Positions 1 to 6,932 are shown, counted from the stretch's first letter. The stretch is DNA of 15,797 nucleotides from Candidatus Puniceispirillum sp. (GCA_016780525.1 JADHLR010000022.1:1-15797); one strand, 5' to 3'. Numbers and translations are program-made. The notes: generated by a model from the letters alone, not told the origin.

Positions 1-636
1 AGTATCGCGCGTGATACACCAGCGGCGAATTTCCTGACCGAGCATCAGGTGCGCCCGGTTGATTTCAACTCATTTGGCTCACGCCGCGGCAATCATCAGG
101 TGATGATGCGGGGTACATTTGCCAATATAAGGCTGAAAAATCTGGCTGCCGAAGGCACCACCGGCGGTTTTGCCAGACATGTGCCGTCAGGTGATGTGGC
201 ACCGCTTTATGATGTGGCGATGCGCTATGCTGATGAGGGCACGCCTCTGATTATTGTTGGTGGCAAGGAATATGGCACCGGATCCAGCCGTGACTGGGCA
301 GCCAAAGGCACCCGGTTATTGGGGATCAAGGCGGTGATTGTTGAGAGCTTTGAGCGGATTCACCGTTCCAACCTGATTGGTATGGGGGTCTTGCCGTTGC
401 AGTTTCCAGACGGTGTGAGCCGGGAAACGCTGGGCATGACAGGTGATGAAATCATCAATTTGACCGGTCTTACCGATGGTGTGACACCGGGTATGACAGT
501 TACCGCGACAATCAATTTTGCCGATGGACGGGCTGAAACTGTCGCGCTGCTGGCACGCATTGATACCGATGGTGAAGCTGCCTATTTCAAAAATGGCGGC
601 ATTCTGCAATATGTGTTGCGCCAGCTCGCCGCATAA
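1..636 (+). CDS. acnA: Aconitate hydratase (aconitase), C-terminal part; 5' end outside window
   Basis: The frame is open from the first base and ends with TAA at 634-636, so 211 C-terminal residues are visible of a protein usually near 890-900 residues. Aconitase isomerises citrate and isocitrate through cis-aconitate in the TCA cycle, using a [4Fe-4S] cluster in the cytoplasm. The visible part is the swivel domain of the AcnA/IRP type. Hallmarks in order are DFNSFGSRRGNHQVMMRGTF, GGKEYGTGSSRDWAAKG, which carries the substrate-binding Ser-Arg pair, and the ESFERIHRSNLIGMGVLPLQF region. The cluster cysteines lie upstream of the window. A GTG at 49 is an internal valine codon and not a start, because the aconitase match continues to base 1. 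A terminator-like hairpin follows 26 bp after the stop, so the gene probably ends its transcript here. Identification is secure; AcnA rather than AcnB follows from these motifs and their C-terminal position. Confidence 0.96.
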   Translation, partial: SIARDTPAANFLTEHQVRPVDFNSFGSRRGNHQVMMRGTFANIRLKNLAAEGTTGGFARHVPSGDVAPLYDVAMRYADEGTPLIIVGGKEYGTGSSRDWAAKGTRLLGIKAVIVESFERIHRSNLIGMGVLPLQFPDGVSRETLGMTGDEIINLTGLTDGVTPGMTVTATINFADGRAETVALLARIDTDGEAAYFKNGGILQYVLRQLAA

Positions 637-662
637 CAGCGCCGCCTGCCGAACCTGCAAAA

Positions 663-689
663 ACCCCCGGTCATCATCTGGCCGGGGGT
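663..689 (+). terminator. Rho-independent-like terminator after acnA
   Basis: A perfect 8-bp stem, ACCCCCGG at 663-670 and CCGGGGGT at 682-689, encloses an 11-nt loop. It lies 26 bp after the acnA stop codon. The tract after the stem is only moderately T-rich (GTGGTTT), so it is not a textbook terminator. Its position between two genes still supports that role. Confidence 0.6.
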
Positions 690-701
690 GTGGTTTATGG
701 G

Positions 702-731
702 TGGACGATCAAGTTGAAGCGTGACTATAGT
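702..731 (+). promoter_or_regulatory. Candidate promoter of the helicase gene
   Basis: TGGACG at 702-707 and TATAGT at 726-731 are separated by 18 nt and resemble sigma-70 -35 and -10 boxes (4/6 and 5/6 matches). They lie downstream of the acnA terminator and about 50 bp before the helicase ATG. This is pattern matching only. Confidence 0.33.
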
Positions 732-781
732 GAGGCCGCTGTTTTAGCGCTCTTTCAAGTGTCTGTTGATTGTCCATCGCC

Positions 782-3634
782 ATGTCTCGTGCTTCGTCAC
801 AAAAACTCACCCTCGTTCTGGGGCCAACCAATACTGGCAAGACACATCTCGCACTAGAGCGGATGACAGGCTATGCCAGTGGCATGATTGGGTTTCCACT
901 GCGTCTGCTGGCGCGGGAAAATTATGATCGTCTGGTTGCCCGGCTTGGCCCCGATAAGGTTGGTTTGCTGACCGGCGAGGAACGGATTCTGCCGGACACC
1001 GCCAGATATTTATGCTGCACGGTTGAATCAATGCCGGTCGAAACGTCACAGTTTGATGATTTGGCCGGTCGGCGGTTTGATTTTGTCGCTGTCGACGAGG
1101 TGCAGCTGGCCGGTGATCGCGAGCGTGGGCATATTTTCACAGATCGTATCATGCATGCGCGCGGGGCCTTTGAAACAATGTTTATGGGGGCCGAAACAGC
1201 CGCGCCCTTGCTAAAGGCGCTATTGCCCGATGCGCGTTTTGAGTTTCGCGAGCGCATGTCACGGCTGGTCTATGCCGGGCCAAAAAAATTAACCCGGCTG
1301 CCGCGGCGCAGCGCGGTGGTGGCGTTCAGTACGTCTGATGTTTATCAAATTGCTGAATTTGTCCGGCGCCAGCGTGGCGGCGCGGCGGTGGTGATGGGGC
1401 GGCTCAGCCCGCGCACCCGTAATGCGCAGGTTGATCTCTATCAAAATGGTGATGTCGATTTTTTGATTGCCACCGATGCCATTGGCATGGGGCTTAATCT
1501 CGATTTGGGGCATGTTGCGCTATCCGCAGATGTCAAATTTGATGGCCGTCATATGCGCAAATTGTCACCTGCCGAAATGGCGCAGATTGCCGGGCGTGCT
1601 GGCCGGCATGTGATGGATGGCAGTTTTGGTGTCACCGATGGTTGCCGGGTGCTGGAGCCTGAAGTGATTGAGGCGATTGAGCAGCATCGGTTTGCGCCGT
1701 TGCGATCATTTTACTGGCGTAATCGTGCGTTAAATTTTGGCTCGGTTGAATTGCTTATCGAGTCGCTTGAAGCGCCACCGCCGCTGCCGTTTCTGTTTCG
1801 CAAGGGAGATGCGCTGGATCATCAGGCACTTGTTGCACTGGCCGCCCGTAAAGAAGTGCGGGCGGCGGTACAGGGGGCCGCAGATGTCAGGTTGCTGTGG
1901 GCGGTGGCATCAATTCCCGATTTTCGGCAAAGCCTGCATGAAAGCCATTATGACCTTCTTGCCGGCGTCTATATGGCGCTGGCGTCGCATGGTGTTCTGG
2001 CAAAAGACACGGTGGCGCGTGCCATTCAGCAGCTTGACCGGCTCGATGGTGATCTTGATACCTTGATGACCCGGCTTGCCTATATTCGCACATGGACATA
2101 CATCACCAACCGTTCAGACTGGACAGATACGCCTGTTGAATGGCAAACTCGGGCGCGCGTCATTGAAGATAAATTGTCCGATTGTCTGCATCAGCGATTA
2201 TCGGAACGTTTTGTTGATAAACGTGCCGCGCACTTAAGTCGAAAGCTCAAGGAAACGAAGAATTTGATTGCCTCTGTAAAAGATGATGGAACCGTCCTTG
2301 TCGAAGGCGAGGAAGTTGGGCAGCTTACCGGATTTGTTTTTAACCCAATGCTGGCTGATGGTGAAGAAAAAGCCCCGATATTGGCAGCCGCACGACGGGG
2401 TCTGCCTGATGAAATAGAACGACGAGTGCAGGCATTTATGGCGTCAGCGGACGCGGCGTTTCGGCTTGATGACAAGGCGGTGATTTGGTGGCGCGAGGCA
2501 GCGGTGGCACAGCTGGTAAAAGGTGACTCGCTGTATGTGCCGCGCGCAGAGCTTGCCGCCAGTGACTTGCTATCAATCGACCAGACGCAGCGTATGCAGG
2601 CGCGGCTTGTCAATTTTCTGGCGGCACATATCGAGGCTGTTTTGGGGCGGTTGACGATTTTGGCAACGCCTGATCTGGCCAGCCAGACGCCGCCAAAAAC
2701 CAGCCCCTCCAAAGCCAGTGCGCCGAAAGACAGTTCTCCTAAAGATGCGCCGGTGCAGGATACCGCCGCAAATGAGATGCCGGCAGTTTCGGATCAGCCT
2801 GTCGATGATGCTGTCACCGCCCCTGTCGATGATGCCGCCACCGCCACCGCTGATCAGCCGGTTGTGCCAGCCGCTCTGAGTGGGGCGGCGAAAGGCATTG
2901 CCTATATATTATTTGAGCGCCTTGGTTCTGTGCCAACGGCGGATATTGCGCATCTGTCCCGCAATATTCGCGAAACGGACAAACCACTACTGGCGCGTTT
3001 GGGGCTGCGATTTGGTGTTGAGACGGTGTATATGCCGGAAATGCTAAAGCCAGCGCAGATCAGTTTGCGCAGCCTGTTATGGTCGCTGCATGATGGCGCG
3101 TTTTTTGACGGGGCGCCACCACCGGCTGGTCGGGTTGCCATCGATTCTATTGACGATGTGCCTGATCTCTACTGGCTGGCCATTGGCTATCGCCGTTTGG
3201 GTCAGCGCGTCATGCGCGTCGATATGGTTGAGCGGGTGGCGATGCTGGTGCGCACAGCGGCGCGGGCTGGCCCGTTCAAAATTACCGAAGAGATGTTGTC
3301 GCTGGCTGGTGCCACGCGTGAGGCGATGGGGATGATCTTGCTTGATCTTGGCTGCAAGCTCGTGGGTGAGGAAGCTGCCGAGGATCCCACCAAGCCGGTC
3401 ATTCAGATTTTTGAAAAGCAGCGCAAAACGCGTGCTGCACACAATAAGCCACAGGCGAAAACAGCGCCAAGAGCAGATGCCGGTGCAGCGGCAAAGCCGC
3501 ATGGCCAATCCCGTCGGTCAAAAGCGTCTGGGGCCGGAACACGGCGCCGGCCACATACAGCATCAAAACCGGCTGACAAGCCTAATCCTGATTCGCCATT
3601 TGCCGTGTTGGCCGGACTCAAGCTAAAAGGTTAA
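782..3634 (+). CDS. SUV3-like DExH-box RNA helicase (superfamily 2)
   Basis: This encodes 950 residues from ATG 782. A TTG at 770 lies directly after an in-frame stop and would add four residues; I prefer the ATG, though neither has a good Shine-Dalgarno. Numbering from ATG: Walker A GPTNTGKT at 14-21, motif II DEVQ at about 105-108, ATDAIGMGLNL at about 230-240, and motif VI QIAGRAGRH at about 268-276. DE-[IV]-Q in motif II, GPTNxGKT and the ATDAIGMGLNL block are typical of SUV3, the ATP-dependent helicase of the mitochondrial RNA degradosome, so the likely role is RNA unwinding during RNA turnover or ribosome biogenesis. A Pro/Ala/Asp-rich linker (about 630-700) with a tandem duplication precedes a second folded region (about 700-880). 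A basic Lys/Arg/Ala tail follows, ending in DSPFAVLAGLK. The next gene, an S4 RNA-binding protein, starts 8 bp later, which supports an operon concerned with RNA. The family is secure; the substrate is unknown. Confidence 0.9.
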   Translation: MSRASSQKLTLVLGPTNTGKTHLALERMTGYASGMIGFPLRLLARENYDRLVARLGPDKVGLLTGEERILPDTARYLCCTVESMPVETSQFDDLAGRRFDFVAVDEVQLAGDRERGHIFTDRIMHARGAFETMFMGAETAAPLLKALLPDARFEFRERMSRLVYAGPKKLTRLPRRSAVVAFSTSDVYQIAEFVRRQRGGAAVVMGRLSPRTRNAQVDLYQNGDVDFLIATDAIGMGLNLDLGHVALSADVKFDGRHMRKLSPAEMAQIAGRAGRHVMDGSFGVTDGCRVLEPEVIEAIEQHRFAPLRSFYWRNRALNFGSVELLIESLEAPPPLPFLFRKGDALDHQALVALAARKEVRAAVQGAADVRLLWAVASIPDFRQSLHESHYDLLAGVYMALASHGVLAKDTVARAIQQLDRLDGDLDTLMTRLAYIRTWTYITNRSDWTDTPVEWQTRARVIEDKLSDCLHQRLSERFVDKRAAHLSRKLKETKNLIASVKDDGTVLVEGEEVGQLTGFVFNPMLADGEEKAPILAAARRGLPDEIERRVQAFMASADAAFRLDDKAVIWWREAAVAQLVKGDSLYVPRAELAASDLLSIDQTQRMQARLVNFLAAHIEAVLGRLTILATPDLASQTPPKTSPSKASAPKDSSPKDAPVQDTAANEMPAVSDQPVDDAVTAPVDDAATATADQPVVPAALSGAAKGIAYILFERLGSVPTADIAHLSRNIRETDKPLLARLGLRFGVETVYMPEMLKPAQISLRSLLWSLHDGAFFDGAPPPAGRVAIDSIDDVPDLYWLAIGYRRLGQRVMRVDMVERVAMLVRTAARAGPFKITEEMLSLAGATREAMGMILLDLGCKLVGEEAAEDPTKPVIQIFEKQRKTRAAHNKPQAKTAPRADAGAAAKPHGQSRRSKASGAGTRRRPHTASKPADKPNPDSPFAVLAGLKLKG
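2798..2845 (+). repeat. 24-bp tandem duplication in the helicase linker
   Basis: Two adjacent 24-bp units (2798-2821 and 2822-2845) match at 22 of 24 positions. Each encodes PVDDA followed by VTA or ATA, in the low-complexity linker of the SUV3-like helicase. The duplication keeps the reading frame. GATCAGCC occurs just before and again soon after the pair. Confidence 0.85.
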
Positions 3635-3642
3635 AATCGGCG

Positions 3643-4059
3643 ATGGCTGATGCACATGACGAAGCGGGCCTGCGTCTTGATAAATGGCTTTGGTATGCCA
3701 GGTTTTTCAAGACTCGGGCGCTGGCTTCAAAAGCCATTTCAAACGGCCGCTTCCGGCTGGATGGCGATCTGATGTCAAAGCCGCACAGACAGGCAAAATC
3801 TGGTCAGGTTCTGACCTTTAGCCAAGGCACACGCATTCGTGTTGTCCGGATAAAGGCACTTGGCGTGCGGCGCGGCCCGGCAAGTGAGGCGGCGTTGCTG
3901 TATGACGATCTGGCTCCGGTTATGCCGGCAACAGAAAACAACAAACCGGCGGCGCCGCCGGCATTTGAAGAACGGCAGGTTGGGGGCGGCCGACCGACAA
4001 AACGACAACGACGTGAAACCGACAGGCTGAAAGCCGGAATATTTGATAGTGAGGATTAA
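3643..4059 (+). CDS. hslR: S4-domain RNA-binding protein, Hsp15 (HslR)-like
   Basis: The protein has 138 residues. An S4 domain spans roughly residues 8-70, opening with RLDKWLWYARFFKTRALASK, the signature of Hsp15-type proteins. The C-terminal GRPTKRQRRETDRLK is the basic tail usual in this family; it follows a Pro/Ala linker (about 100-110). E. coli Hsp15 binds 50S subunits that carry stalled nascent-chain tRNA and helps recycle them; the same role here is inferred. ATG 3643 gives the normal start just before the S4 domain. It lies 8 bp after the helicase stop and 1 bp before the TerB-like gene, so the three are almost certainly co-transcribed. The helicase-S4 pairing is, as I recall, common in alphaproteobacteria. 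The S4 family is certain; the hslR symbol is by similarity, since alphaproteobacterial members are often annotated only as S4-domain proteins. Confidence 0.88.
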   Translation: MADAHDEAGLRLDKWLWYARFFKTRALASKAISNGRFRLDGDLMSKPHRQAKSGQVLTFSQGTRIRVVRIKALGVRRGPASEAALLYDDLAPVMPATENNKPAAPPAFEERQVGGGRPTKRQRRETDRLKAGIFDSED

Positions 4060-4060
4060 T

Positions 4061-4525
4061 ATGCTGAATCAGATTTCAACATGGATGAAAGATTTTACGT
4101 CGCAAAATGCGGCCATTGCAGAAGATGAAACCAAACTTGTGCGCGCTGTTGCGTCGCTTTTGGTTGAGGCGGCGATGGCTGATGGTGAAATTGATGACGT
4201 TGAGTATGGCTGTATCCAGCATATGCTTGTGACCCAGCTTGATGTGGCGGAAGATGACGCCACCGCCATGCTCAATGATTCGGTGGCCGCGCATGAGGAT
4301 CGTATCGAAATACACAGCCTGACGCGGCATATTCGAAATGATACAGACGCCGCCGACCGCGCGATTATTCTGGAGATGATCTGGCTGGTGGTGCTGGCCG
4401 ATGGCAGCCTTGATGTGCACGAGTCACAATTGATGCGCCGGCTGGCTGGTCTGCTGTTTGTTGATGATGTTGAATCTGGCCTTGCCGCTGGCCGTGCGCG
4501 CCAACGGCTTGGTCTTGCCGGATAG
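4061..4525 (+). CDS. TerB-like (tellurite-resistance TerB fold) protein
   Basis: The protein has 154 residues from ATG 4061. AGTGAGGA directly upstream is a good ribosome-binding site, so the in-frame TTG 4043 and GTG 4049, which overlap the S4 gene, are unlikely starts. The sequence is helical and acidic. It contains two copies of the TerB metal-binding-type motif, ADGEID at 40-45 and ADGSLD at 113-118, each followed by a conserved Glu. The duplicated motif at this spacing, with helices between, fits the all-helical TerB/COG4103 family. No membrane segment or signal peptide is evident, so it is probably cytoplasmic. The biochemical role of stand-alone TerB proteins is poorly known; the name does not imply tellurite resistance. 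Its position 1 bp after the S4 protein suggests co-translation with the helicase-S4 set. Family membership is good; function is open. Confidence 0.8.
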   Translation: MLNQISTWMKDFTSQNAAIAEDETKLVRAVASLLVEAAMADGEIDDVEYGCIQHMLVTQLDVAEDDATAMLNDSVAAHEDRIEIHSLTRHIRNDTDAADRAIILEMIWLVVLADGSLDVHESQLMRRLAGLLFVDDVESGLAAGRARQRLGLAG

Positions 4526-4545
4526 CTGTTTCTGCGATACATAAT
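4515..4545 (+). promoter_or_regulatory. Candidate promoter upstream of fdxA
   Basis: TTGCCG at 4515-4520 and CATAAT at 4540-4545 (5/6 match to the -10 consensus) are separated by 19 nt, longer than ideal. The -35-like box is inside the end of the TerB-like gene. If used, transcription would begin close to the inverted repeat at 4551-4570. Confidence 0.25.
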
Positions 4546-4550
4546 GGGGC

Positions 4551-4570
4551 ACGCAATGCCAGCGTTGCGT
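4551..4570 (+). promoter_or_regulatory. Inverted repeat before fdxA (operator or leader hairpin)
   Basis: ACGCAATG at 4551-4558 can pair with CGTTGCGT at 4563-4570 (8 bp including one G-U pair) around the loop CCAG. No T tract follows, so it does not look like a terminator. It lies 52 bp before the fdxA start codon and just after a possible -10 box. It could be a regulator binding site or a 5' leader hairpin. Confidence 0.4.
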
Positions 4571-4622
4571 CAACATCACGAAGATTGGTGGTGCCTGCCA
4601 GACGAAGGAGATCGGAACGCAA

Positions 4623-4961
4623 ATGACCTATATCGTCAATGATAACTGCATCAATTGTAAATATACTGATTGTGTCGAAGTGTGCCCGGTGGATTGTTTT
4701 TACGAGGGTGAAAACATGCTGGTGATTCACCCCGATGAATGTATCGATTGCGGTGTATGTGAGCCCGAATGCCCACCCGAGGCCATTTTGCCTGACTCTG
4801 AGCCCGGGGCCGAAAAATGGCTTGAATTGAACCGTGAAATGTCAGAGATCTGGCCGAATATCGGGCAAAAGATCGATGCCATGCCGGATGCTGAAAAAAT
4901 GCGTGATGAGAGTGGCAAATACGAAAAATATTTTTCCAAGGCACCGGGCGCCGGGGCCTAA
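4623..4961 (+). CDS. fdxA: 7Fe ferredoxin ([3Fe-4S][4Fe-4S]), FdxA family
   Basis: The protein has 112 residues and closely resembles Azotobacter ferredoxin I in cysteine layout and sequence. Cysteines are at 9, 12, 17, 21, 25, 40, 43, 46 and 50. By analogy, C9, C17 and C50 hold the [3Fe-4S] cluster and C21, C40, C43 and C46 hold the [4Fe-4S] cluster. The C-terminal extension, with a WPNIGQKID-type segment, is typical of the 7Fe family. It is a soluble cytoplasmic electron carrier with low redox potential; its partner reductase is not in the window. AAGGAG at 4605-4610 lies 12 nt before ATG 4623. The 97-bp gap from the TerB-like gene holds a possible promoter and an inverted repeat, so it may be regulated apart from the genes before it. 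fdxA next to carD is, from memory, a common alphaproteobacterial order. Confidence 0.96.
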   Translation: MTYIVNDNCINCKYTDCVEVCPVDCFYEGENMLVIHPDECIDCGVCEPECPPEAILPDSEPGAEKWLELNREMSEIWPNIGQKIDAMPDAEKMRDESGKYEKYFSKAPGAGA

Positions 4962-5005
4962 CGCGCTCGTGCCAGAATGGTATCACAGCGCTGTTTGCTA
5001 GCCGA

Positions 5006-5034
5006 TTGTTTTTTGTCGCAAAATTTGCTATGGT
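5006..5034 (+). promoter_or_regulatory. Candidate promoter of carD with extended -10
   Basis: TTGTTT at 5006-5011 and TATGGT at 5029-5034 are separated by exactly 17 nt. TG at 5026-5027 supplies an extended -10 element. This lies in the 240-bp gap between fdxA and carD and would give a long untranslated leader of about 160 nt. No convincing terminator for fdxA is visible in the gap. Confidence 0.4.
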
Positions 5035-5201
5035 ATTCACCAGTACATGAAAATAAGCTGGCGCAGAATGTGAACCGATCTCAGTTTTGAGGTTGGTTGC
5101 AGGCGGTTTTGGCTTTGATTGTTTTAAAAATCGCTGGCAGTTTCAGTGGCGCGGCATTCGGTGAGAATACCCGGCTGAGTGGCAGCAGTAAGGGAAATAC
5201 A

Positions 5202-5705
5202 ATGGCACGAAAAAGTGAAAGCGCATTCGAAGATGGTGATTTTGTGGTGTATCCAACCCACGGGGTGGGGCGGATTCTCGGTACCGAAGAGCGCGAAGTT
5301 GCCGGCACAACATTAGAGATGCTGGTTGTGCGGTTTGAACAAGATCGCATGACCTTGCGGGTGCCTATGGAAAAGGCGAAAAGCCTTGGGCTGCGGACAT
5401 TGAGTTCAAAGCGTCAGATGGAACAGGCAATCACCACTTTGCAGGGCAAGGCGAAAGTGCGTCGTACCATGTGGTCGCGTCGCGCCCAGGAATATGAGAC
5501 CAAGATCAAATCAGGTGACCCGGTCTCGATTGCTGAAGTTGTGCGCGATCTGCATCGCCGGGAAAACCAGTCAGAGCAATCCTATTCGGAACGGCAGATG
5601 TATCAGGCGGCGCTAGAGCGGCTGGCACGTGAATTCGCGGCGATTGAAAAGATTGATCAGGATGTGGCGGCGCTTCGTCTCGAAGATCTGATGGATGTCG
5701 CCTAG
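5202..5705 (+). CDS. carD: CarD/CdnL-family RNA-polymerase-binding transcription regulator
   Basis: The protein has 167 residues from ATG 5202. AGGGA at 5191-5195 lies 6 nt upstream and decides this start over an in-frame TTG at 5097. The N-terminal RNA-polymerase interaction domain (about 10-65) begins with the family hallmark FVVYPTHGVGRI. The helical C-terminal domain carries MWSRRAQEYETKIKSGD; W91 corresponds to the tryptophan that wedges into DNA at the upstream edge of the transcription bubble in characterised CarD proteins. CarD binds the RNA polymerase beta subunit and stabilises open complexes, notably at rRNA and growth promoters. In Rhodobacter and Caulobacter it affects many genes. 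If it acts similarly here, many promoters of this organism may have weak -10 elements. A strong terminator hairpin follows 38 bp after the stop, so carD is probably the last gene of its transcript. Confidence 0.95.
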   Translation: MARKSESAFEDGDFVVYPTHGVGRILGTEEREVAGTTLEMLVVRFEQDRMTLRVPMEKAKSLGLRTLSSKRQMEQAITTLQGKAKVRRTMWSRRAQEYETKIKSGDPVSIAEVVRDLHRRENQSEQSYSERQMYQAALERLAREFAAIEKIDQDVAALRLEDLMDVA

Positions 5706-5742
5706 GGACTGCACCCAATTCGGTTTGCGGATTGGAATTGTC

Positions 5743-5767
5743 AAACGGGCGGCGTGGCTGCCCGTTT
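5743..5767 (+). terminator. Terminator after carD
   Basis: AAACGGGC at 5743-5750 pairs perfectly with GCCCGTTT at 5760-5767 around a 9-nt loop. The descending arm runs into the T run (GTTTTG). It lies 38 bp after the carD stop, as expected for a rho-independent terminator. Confidence 0.7.
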
Positions 5768-5866
5768 TGCATTGTGACTTTGGGTGATACAGCAATTGTA
5801 TGGCGAGAGGCGCGCCGGCGCTGCTATACACAATAGCGACAGAGCAGCTTGTGGGATCGTAATCGA

Positions 5867-6808
5867 ATGATGAATGCATTTATTCAAGAGCGTGATTTGT
5901 TTCCTGCATCCCTGCCATTTCATAGCGGACGTTTGCAGCGTGACCTGCATGATCTGTATTTTGAGGAATGTGGCACGCAAACTGGCCGGCCTGTGTTGTT
6001 TTTGCATGGCGGGCCCGGGGCTGGCATTGCGCCGTCACACCGCCGCTTGTTTAACCCTGATCGGTTTCGCTGTGTGTTGTTTGACCAGCGCGGATGCGGG
6101 CAGTCGCGCCCGTTCGCCTCAATCGAGTCGAATACCACTGATTTGTTGATTGGCGATATCGAGGCGTTAAGACAGCATCTTGGCATCGACAAATTTATAC
6201 TATTTGGCGGATCATGGGGCAGCACATTGGCGCTGGCCTATGCGATTGCCTATCCGGAACATGTCGATGGTCTGATTTTGCGCGGCATATTTTTGGGAAC
6301 GGGTGATGAGGTGTCGTGGTTTCTGCATGAAATGGGCCGGTTTTTCCCAGAGGCCTATGCGCAATTTGTGGCGCATATCCCGGAAGATGAGCGGGCTGAT
6401 CTGCTGAATGCCTATTACCAACGTCTCACCAGCAGTAACCCGGCGATTTATCAACCCGCCGCAGATCGCTGGGCATCCTATGAAACATCCTGTTCAACAT
6501 TGCGCGCCGGCAGCCGTCATATGAGCGGCACCGCCGCACTCAGCATGGCGCGGATTGAAGCGCATTATTTTCGCCATAACTGCTTCATGCCAGATGCGCA
6601 TATTCTGTCGAATATTGACCGCATAAAACATCTGTCTGCACATATTATTCAGGGCCGTCACGATGTGATTTGCCCGCCCTTTACCGCCGCAAAACTGGCA
6701 TCGGCCTGGGGCAAGAATGCGCAGCTTCAGTTGATTGACGAGGCTGGTCATTCAACCTTTGAAAGCGGTATTGCGCATGCTTTATTGGCGGCACTCGACG
6801 CTATCTAA
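5867..6808 (+). CDS. pip: Proline iminopeptidase (prolyl aminopeptidase, peptidase S33)
   Basis: The protein has 313 residues from ATG 5867. A second ATG follows at 5870, and a TTG at 5849 is possible but less likely. The alpha/beta-hydrolase fold is clear. HGGPG at 47-51 forms the oxyanion hole, followed by DQRGCGQSRP. The nucleophile elbow GGSWGS holds S116; the other triad members are D266 in GRHDVICPP and H295 in EAGHSTFE. HGGPG plus GGSWGST plus DQRGCGxS is the specific signature of bacterial prolyl aminopeptidases, which remove N-terminal proline from peptides. Length matches the family (about 310-320). There is no signal peptide, so it should act in the cytoplasm in peptide recycling. 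It stands alone between the carD terminator and a regulator with its own candidate promoter, so it is probably monocistronic. Confidence 0.94.
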   Translation: MMNAFIQERDLFPASLPFHSGRLQRDLHDLYFEECGTQTGRPVLFLHGGPGAGIAPSHRRLFNPDRFRCVLFDQRGCGQSRPFASIESNTTDLLIGDIEALRQHLGIDKFILFGGSWGSTLALAYAIAYPEHVDGLILRGIFLGTGDEVSWFLHEMGRFFPEAYAQFVAHIPEDERADLLNAYYQRLTSSNPAIYQPAADRWASYETSCSTLRAGSRHMSGTAALSMARIEAHYFRHNCFMPDAHILSNIDRIKHLSAHIIQGRHDVICPPFTAAKLASAWGKNAQLQLIDEAGHSTFESGIAHALLAALDAI

Positions 6809-6826
6809 CCATCTGTTTCATCCGCA

Positions 6827-6855
6827 TTGTCTGGATTTTATTAAAGCGGTGTAAA
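6827..6855 (+). promoter_or_regulatory. Candidate promoter of the XRE regulator
   Basis: TTGTCT at 6827-6832 and TGTAAA at 6850-6855 are 17 nt apart, each a 4/6 match to sigma-70 consensus. Position and spacing are good for the XRE-family gene that starts at 6933. Confidence 0.3.
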
Positions 6856-6867
6856 CTGCTCTCCAAA

Positions 6868-6889
6868 GCAGGAGCGACATCGCCCCTGC
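6868..6889 (+). promoter_or_regulatory. Leader hairpin or operator upstream of the XRE regulator
   Basis: GCAGGAGCG at 6868-6876 and CGCCCCTGC at 6881-6889 form a 9-bp stem with one mismatch (A6873/C6884) around the loop ACAT. It starts just after the predicted transcription start. Dyad symmetry at this place would suit a dimeric HTH repressor acting on its own gene, or a leader RNA hairpin. A terminator for pip is a third option, though the T-rich stretch begins several bases later. Confidence 0.35.
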
Positions 6890-6932
6890 AGATAGCCTTG
6901 TTTTATGCAATTTGGTTAGGGGAACGATCCAT

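Noticed and set aside
2191..2712. 173-codon minus-strand open frame inside the helicase gene
   Set aside because: It is antisense to conserved coding sequence, with Ser/Arg-rich translation and no motif.
4061..4525. Tellurite-resistance island
   Set aside because: Only a single TerB-fold protein is present, with no terA, terC, terD, terE or terZ-type genes near it.
4069..4542. 157-codon minus-strand open frame opposite the TerB-like gene
   Set aside because: Ser/Arg/Ala-rich translation typical of a shadow frame; the + strand has clear TerB motifs and a ribosome site.
5097..5201. In-frame 35-codon hydrophobic extension of CarD that looks like a signal peptide
   Set aside because: CarD is cytoplasmic and normally begins just before the polymerase-binding domain. 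ATG 5202 has a good ribosome site; the extension starts with TTG.
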